A stretch of DNA of 7,155 bases, from the NCBI GenBank assembly GCA_023245385.1, contig JAHFKM010000042.1:1-7155 (forward strand). The letters run 5' to 3'. The notes beneath the pieces are model-generated. The model was given only the letters and a program-made list of their open reading frames with translations. It made no database searches and was not told the origin of the DNA. Of this stretch, positions 4,963-7,155 are shown in pieces; positions within the stretch are counted from its first letter, which is position 1, and every line of letters starts with the position of its first letter. The position numbers were made by a program, and so were the translations under genes. Source of the DNA: an archaeon. GTDB lineage: Archaea > Nanobdellota > Nanobdellia > SCGC-AAA011-G17 > GW2011-AR18.

Positions 4963-6018
4963 ATGGATAAAATTACACCTCCTTTAAAAATACATCAAGT
5001 TCTTGAATTAGACATTATCGATGATCATAGCGAACTGGGAAGCTTCTATACTACAGAAAAAGTTCTTCAGGGAGAATATTTTGTCACAGGAGAAAGATTT
5101 ACCCACACAGGAAAACAGAAAGTTGTGATAGACAGATTTGAAGGAGATACAGTTTATGTACATCCTTATCTTTCTTTAGAAGAAAAATTAAACTCTCTGC
5201 GTCTCTTTAAAAAAGATCTTTCTAGACTCCAAGAAAAAGAAGCGAATCATCTTGCTGATTCTCAACTCGAACTCGCTGTCCACTCTAGAATTATTCTTGA
5301 ATCGCTAGAATCTTATGAAAATTCTCCTGATCCTAAACTCGGCAAGCGTTTCGAAAAAGAATATAATGAGATAAGAAGAGCGATTGAAAGTCACCTGAAT
5401 CATTATCAGAAAGCTGTTGCTCTGCTTGAAGCTGCGAAAGAACAGGTTGTTTTTAGAAAAATGACAGAACGAACTGAAGCACAGAAAGAAGCAGTAGCAA
5501 TACTCCTCATCGAACGTGAACGTGAACTCAAACGAAACTGGATCGCACAAGGAAAAGTTGTAAATCCAAAAGAAATCCTAAGACTCAAAAATTACGCCTC
5601 AACAAAATACGGAAGAAGATTTGAAGATCATATCTCCGAAAGAAAACACAATTTTTACGCAACAGAATTCCATAATATCCTTCTTGGAATTTCTGAATTC
5701 GTTGAAATTCTCCATGATGAAAAAAACTTTGTTCTTGTTCTAGGAAAACAATTTACTCCAAATTACTCTCCCGCTTTGAAAGTCTTAGGAAATCCATTCT
5801 ATGCTTGTCCTCTGACGATCTATGCCGCAGAAAAACATTTCCAAAAAATGCAACGCCAAATTCTTTTTTTAGATGACACTCCCGGACAATTCGGACGTTG
5901 TGAATTCTTTGGTCACGCACAATCACTCGGATACAAACCAATAGAACTAGTGTTTCGAGATGGCTCAAAAGAAATGTATCAAAAAAAACTTGATCCAGAA
6001 TTTGTTATGATTGAATAA
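4963..6018 (+). CDS. Hypothetical protein, 351 aa, largely helical, not recognised
   Basis: I cannot place this protein in a family. Residues 20-70 look beta-rich (GSFYTTEKVLQGEYFVTGERFTH is the start of this part, split by short turns). Residues about 72-260 are long charged helices, with coiled-coil-like stretches around 75-95 and 135-195 rich in Glu, Lys, Arg and Leu. Residues 262-351 form a compact-looking C-terminal part with conserved-type motifs NPFYACPLTIYA (277-288), FLDDTPGQFGRCEFFGHAQ (302-320) and a short beta ending. There is no signal peptide, membrane segment, Walker motif or clear metal cluster. The ATG at 4963 is supported by a TATA-like palindrome about 25 nt upstream; no Shine-Dalgarno site is present. 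It is codirectional with the SET gene, with a 33-bp gap. It is certainly coding by length and composition. Confidence 0.8.
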   Translation: MDKITPPLKIHQVLELDIIDDHSELGSFYTTEKVLQGEYFVTGERFTHTGKQKVVIDRFEGDTVYVHPYLSLEEKLNSLRLFKKDLSRLQEKEANHLADSQLELAVHSRIILESLESYENSPDPKLGKRFEKEYNEIRRAIESHLNHYQKAVALLEAAKEQVVFRKMTERTEAQKEAVAILLIERERELKRNWIAQGKVVNPKEILRLKNYASTKYGRRFEDHISERKHNFYATEFHNILLGISEFVEILHDEKNFVLVLGKQFTPNYSPALKVLGNPFYACPLTIYAAEKHFQKMQRQILFLDDTPGQFGRCEFFGHAQSLGYKPIELVFRDGSKEMYQKKLDPEFVMIE

Positions 6019-6025
6019 ATTCATA

Positions 6026-6063
6026 GGTGAGAGTTAATATTCCTTTAAGTATTATTCTCATCC
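6026..6063 (+). terminator. Imperfect hairpin after the 4963-6018 gene
   Basis: GG, TGAGA (6028-6032) and TAATA (6035-6039) pair with TATTA (6050-6054), TCTCA (6056-6060) and CC (6062-6063) around a 10-nt loop, leaving small bulges. It begins 8 nt after the stop codon, so it may mark or protect the 3' end. No T-tract follows it directly; the nearest is T7 at 6132-6138. Confidence 0.3.
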
Positions 6064-6075
6064 CAATTAGAGATT

Positions 6076-6219
6076 ATGCTCTATAATAGTGTGATTGATT
6101 TGCAATTGAAGAGTCCAATCGTTCAAGATACTTTTTTTACTATCACTAAAAATGAGACTCCACTTTATTCAAACTCTAGCCTCCTTGAGAACCTATCCTT
6201 TAAGAAATATAAATATTAA
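6076..6219 (+). CDS. Possible small ORF, 47 aa
   Basis: The frame from ATG 6076 stays open to TAA 6217-6219 and fills most of the 204-bp gap between two convergent genes. The peptide begins MLYNSVIDLQLKSP and ends in a basic KKYKY; it has no recognisable motif or membrane segment. TATTATT at 6050-6056 is about 23 nt upstream, a marginal promoter position, and there is no Shine-Dalgarno site. A frame this short in AT-rich DNA can be chance, so I list it as a candidate only. It ends 3 bp before the stop of the convergent gene. Confidence 0.18.
   Translation: MLYNSVIDLQLKSPIVQDTFFTITKNETPLYSNSSLLENLSFKKYKY
6132..6138 (+). terminator. T7 tract in the convergent intergenic region
   Basis: Seven T residues on the + strand, about 114 nt past the stop of the 351-aa gene and before the convergent ATPase gene, could serve as a U-tract terminator. 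If the candidate 47-aa ORF were real, this run would encode Phe-Phe within it. Confidence 0.3.
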
Positions 6220-6222
6220 CAA

Positions 6223-7155
6223 TCAAACTCTAACTTCTACTTTTTTTGCTTTATCTAAATCTTCTAAAAGCGTTTGTCCAAGTTTAGACTTTTTATGAAT
6301 CTTAATATCACCTTTTTTGCTCAATGTTGAAGTGAAGAGAAAATGATCATCAATATAAATTTCAGCTGCCTGTCCCCCATACTGATGAGACACTCTAAAA
6401 ATAACCGCTTTATTATTTTCCTCAAGCTTGTAAGCAATTGAATTTTTCTTATCAGTATTCCTTGGCGCTTCTTCAAGCTCTTGAACATCAATACTAAACC
6501 CTAAACTTTTTTCTATTTTCTCTATTGTAGATCCTTGCTTTCCAATAATCTTCGCAATATCTTCCTGAGGAACATAAATAACCGCTTTATTATTAGGCAT
6601 CACATTCACCTTTACCTTATCTGTGTAATTCAGTAGTTCCTGCTCAATCTGTTTTGCCGCGAGAAGCTTTGTAGGATCATACATTATCTGTTCTGTCACA
6701 GGAACAACCACAGTCTCCTCACCATAACTATAAATCTCATATTCCAACTTCTTACTCTCAAAATCCGTCACAACCACAACAGGTCTTGCTAAGTCTGCTT
6801 CAGTCATTCCAGAAGGAACTTTCACAGTAATCTCCAAACTTAAGACTTTGTTGATTGCACCATTTTTAATAAAAATAACAGTATCAATCACATGAGGAAT
6901 AACTCCTAACTCTATCTTTCCTACAAACCTTTGAATAGCATCTATAGGATTGGTTGCGTGGATAACACCAGCTAAACCTATTCCTGCTAAGCGTAGGTCT
7001 GTGAAGAGTAAAAAGTCTTTGATATTTCTCATCTCATCAAACAAAGAATAATCAGGTCTTGTGAGCAAGAGGATGTCATGGATTTCTTGGGTGTCTCCGT
7101 GGCTGATCGCATATTGGGTAATACTCTCTGGAAGAACCAAATCTCTCGGAGCTTC
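6223..7155 (-). CDS. PIN-domain/PilT-type ATPase/KH protein, C-terminal part (5' end outside window)
   Basis: The visible 310 residues run off the right edge with no true start: the frame is open through EAPRD before the TTG at 7140, which is internal. They match the C-terminal half of the archaeal COG1855 family (about 600 aa: PIN nuclease domain, PilT/VirB11-like ATPase, KH domain). ATPase features seen are the acidic LLTRPDYSLFDEMR box (about 31-44, Asp40-Glu41), the His box VIHATNPIDAIQRF (about 64-77) and IPHVIDTVIFI (about 86-96). The KH RNA-binding domain has its GxxG loop in IIGKQG (203-208). A basic/hydrophobic C-terminus ends KVEVRV. The full protein is thought to act on RNA in the cytosol; its substrate is unknown. 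The PIN domain and Walker A lie outside the window, so their integrity cannot be judged. Confidence 0.88.
   Translation of the reverse strand, partial: EAPRDLVLPESITQYAISHGDTQEIHDILLLTRPDYSLFDEMRNIKDFLLFTDLRLAGIGLAGVIHATNPIDAIQRFVGKIELGVIPHVIDTVIFIKNGAINKVLSLEITVKVPSGMTEADLARPVVVVTDFESKKLEYEIYSYGEETVVVPVTEQIMYDPTKLLAAKQIEQELLNYTDKVKVNVMPNNKAVIYVPQEDIAKIIGKQGSTIEKIEKSLGFSIDVQELEEAPRNTDKKNSIAYKLEENNKAVIFRVSHQYGGQAAEIYIDDHFLFTSTLSKKGDIKIHKKSKLGQTLLEDLDKAKKVEVRV

Noticed and set aside
5305..5588. Two overlapping minus-strand frames within the 351-aa gene
   Set aside because: Both are Phe/Ser/Cys-rich antisense of Lys/Glu-rich helices, a common shadow effect.
7138..7140. TTG at 7140 as the true start of the ATPase/KH gene
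   Set aside because: The frame continues upstream to the window edge, and the visible part begins in the middle of the ATPase domain, so the gene is simply cut by the window.

Overview
The window is AT-rich, densely packed archaeal DNA. Several gene families are archaeal in character: an Era-like ArvA/OapA GTPase with its DUF2073 (ArvB) and zinc-ribbon DUF2072 (ArvC) partners, a DRG-type GTPase with a TGS domain, and the C-terminal part of a PIN/PilT-ATPase/KH protein. Many genes have a TATA-like box about 25-28 nt before the start codon (leaderless style), while genes inside the operon use a Shine-Dalgarno site or stop-start coupling. The small compact genes, low GC, SET-domain protein and unrecognised ORFs suggest a DPANN archaeon (Woesearchaeota/Pacearchaeota-like). 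That lineage call is inference; the archaeal call is firm.

Layout. At 25-90 there is a folded, GC-rich palindromic element (RNA or repeat). At 145-729 (+) lies an unrecognised 194-aa protein, which overlaps by 32 bp, tail to tail, an RsmC-like methyltransferase at 698-1339 (-). That gene is divergent from a DRG-like TGS GTPase at about 1395-2321 (+), and one near-symmetrical TATA box sits midway between the two start codons. Next comes a tight four-gene operon at 2389-4420 (+): arvA, arvB, arvC and a zinc-binding protein with a pRiA4b Orf3-like domain, with gaps of 4, 3 and 0 nt. A SET-domain protein methyltransferase follows at 4447-4929 (+), then an unrecognised 351-aa, mostly helical protein at 4963-6018 (+). 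A 204-bp convergent intergenic region holds a hairpin, a T-tract and a possible 47-codon ORF. The PIN/ATPase/KH gene at 6223-7155 (-) runs off the right edge, so its N-terminal part is missing.

How the genes may work together. In haloarchaea the ArvA/B/C set drives formation of extracellular vesicles, so the core of this window is probably a membrane-remodelling GTPase module. The fourth gene is fused to it by stop-start coupling and is the best candidate for an uncharacterised partner. The neighbouring DRG-like GTPase has eroded G3 and G4 motifs and may read GTP or ribosome state differently from normal DRG proteins. The methyltransferases (one of the rRNA-type class, one of the protein-lysine class) and the KH ATPase look like ordinary neighbours with information-processing roles. 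I see no CRISPR array, tRNA, rRNA, transposase or integrase.
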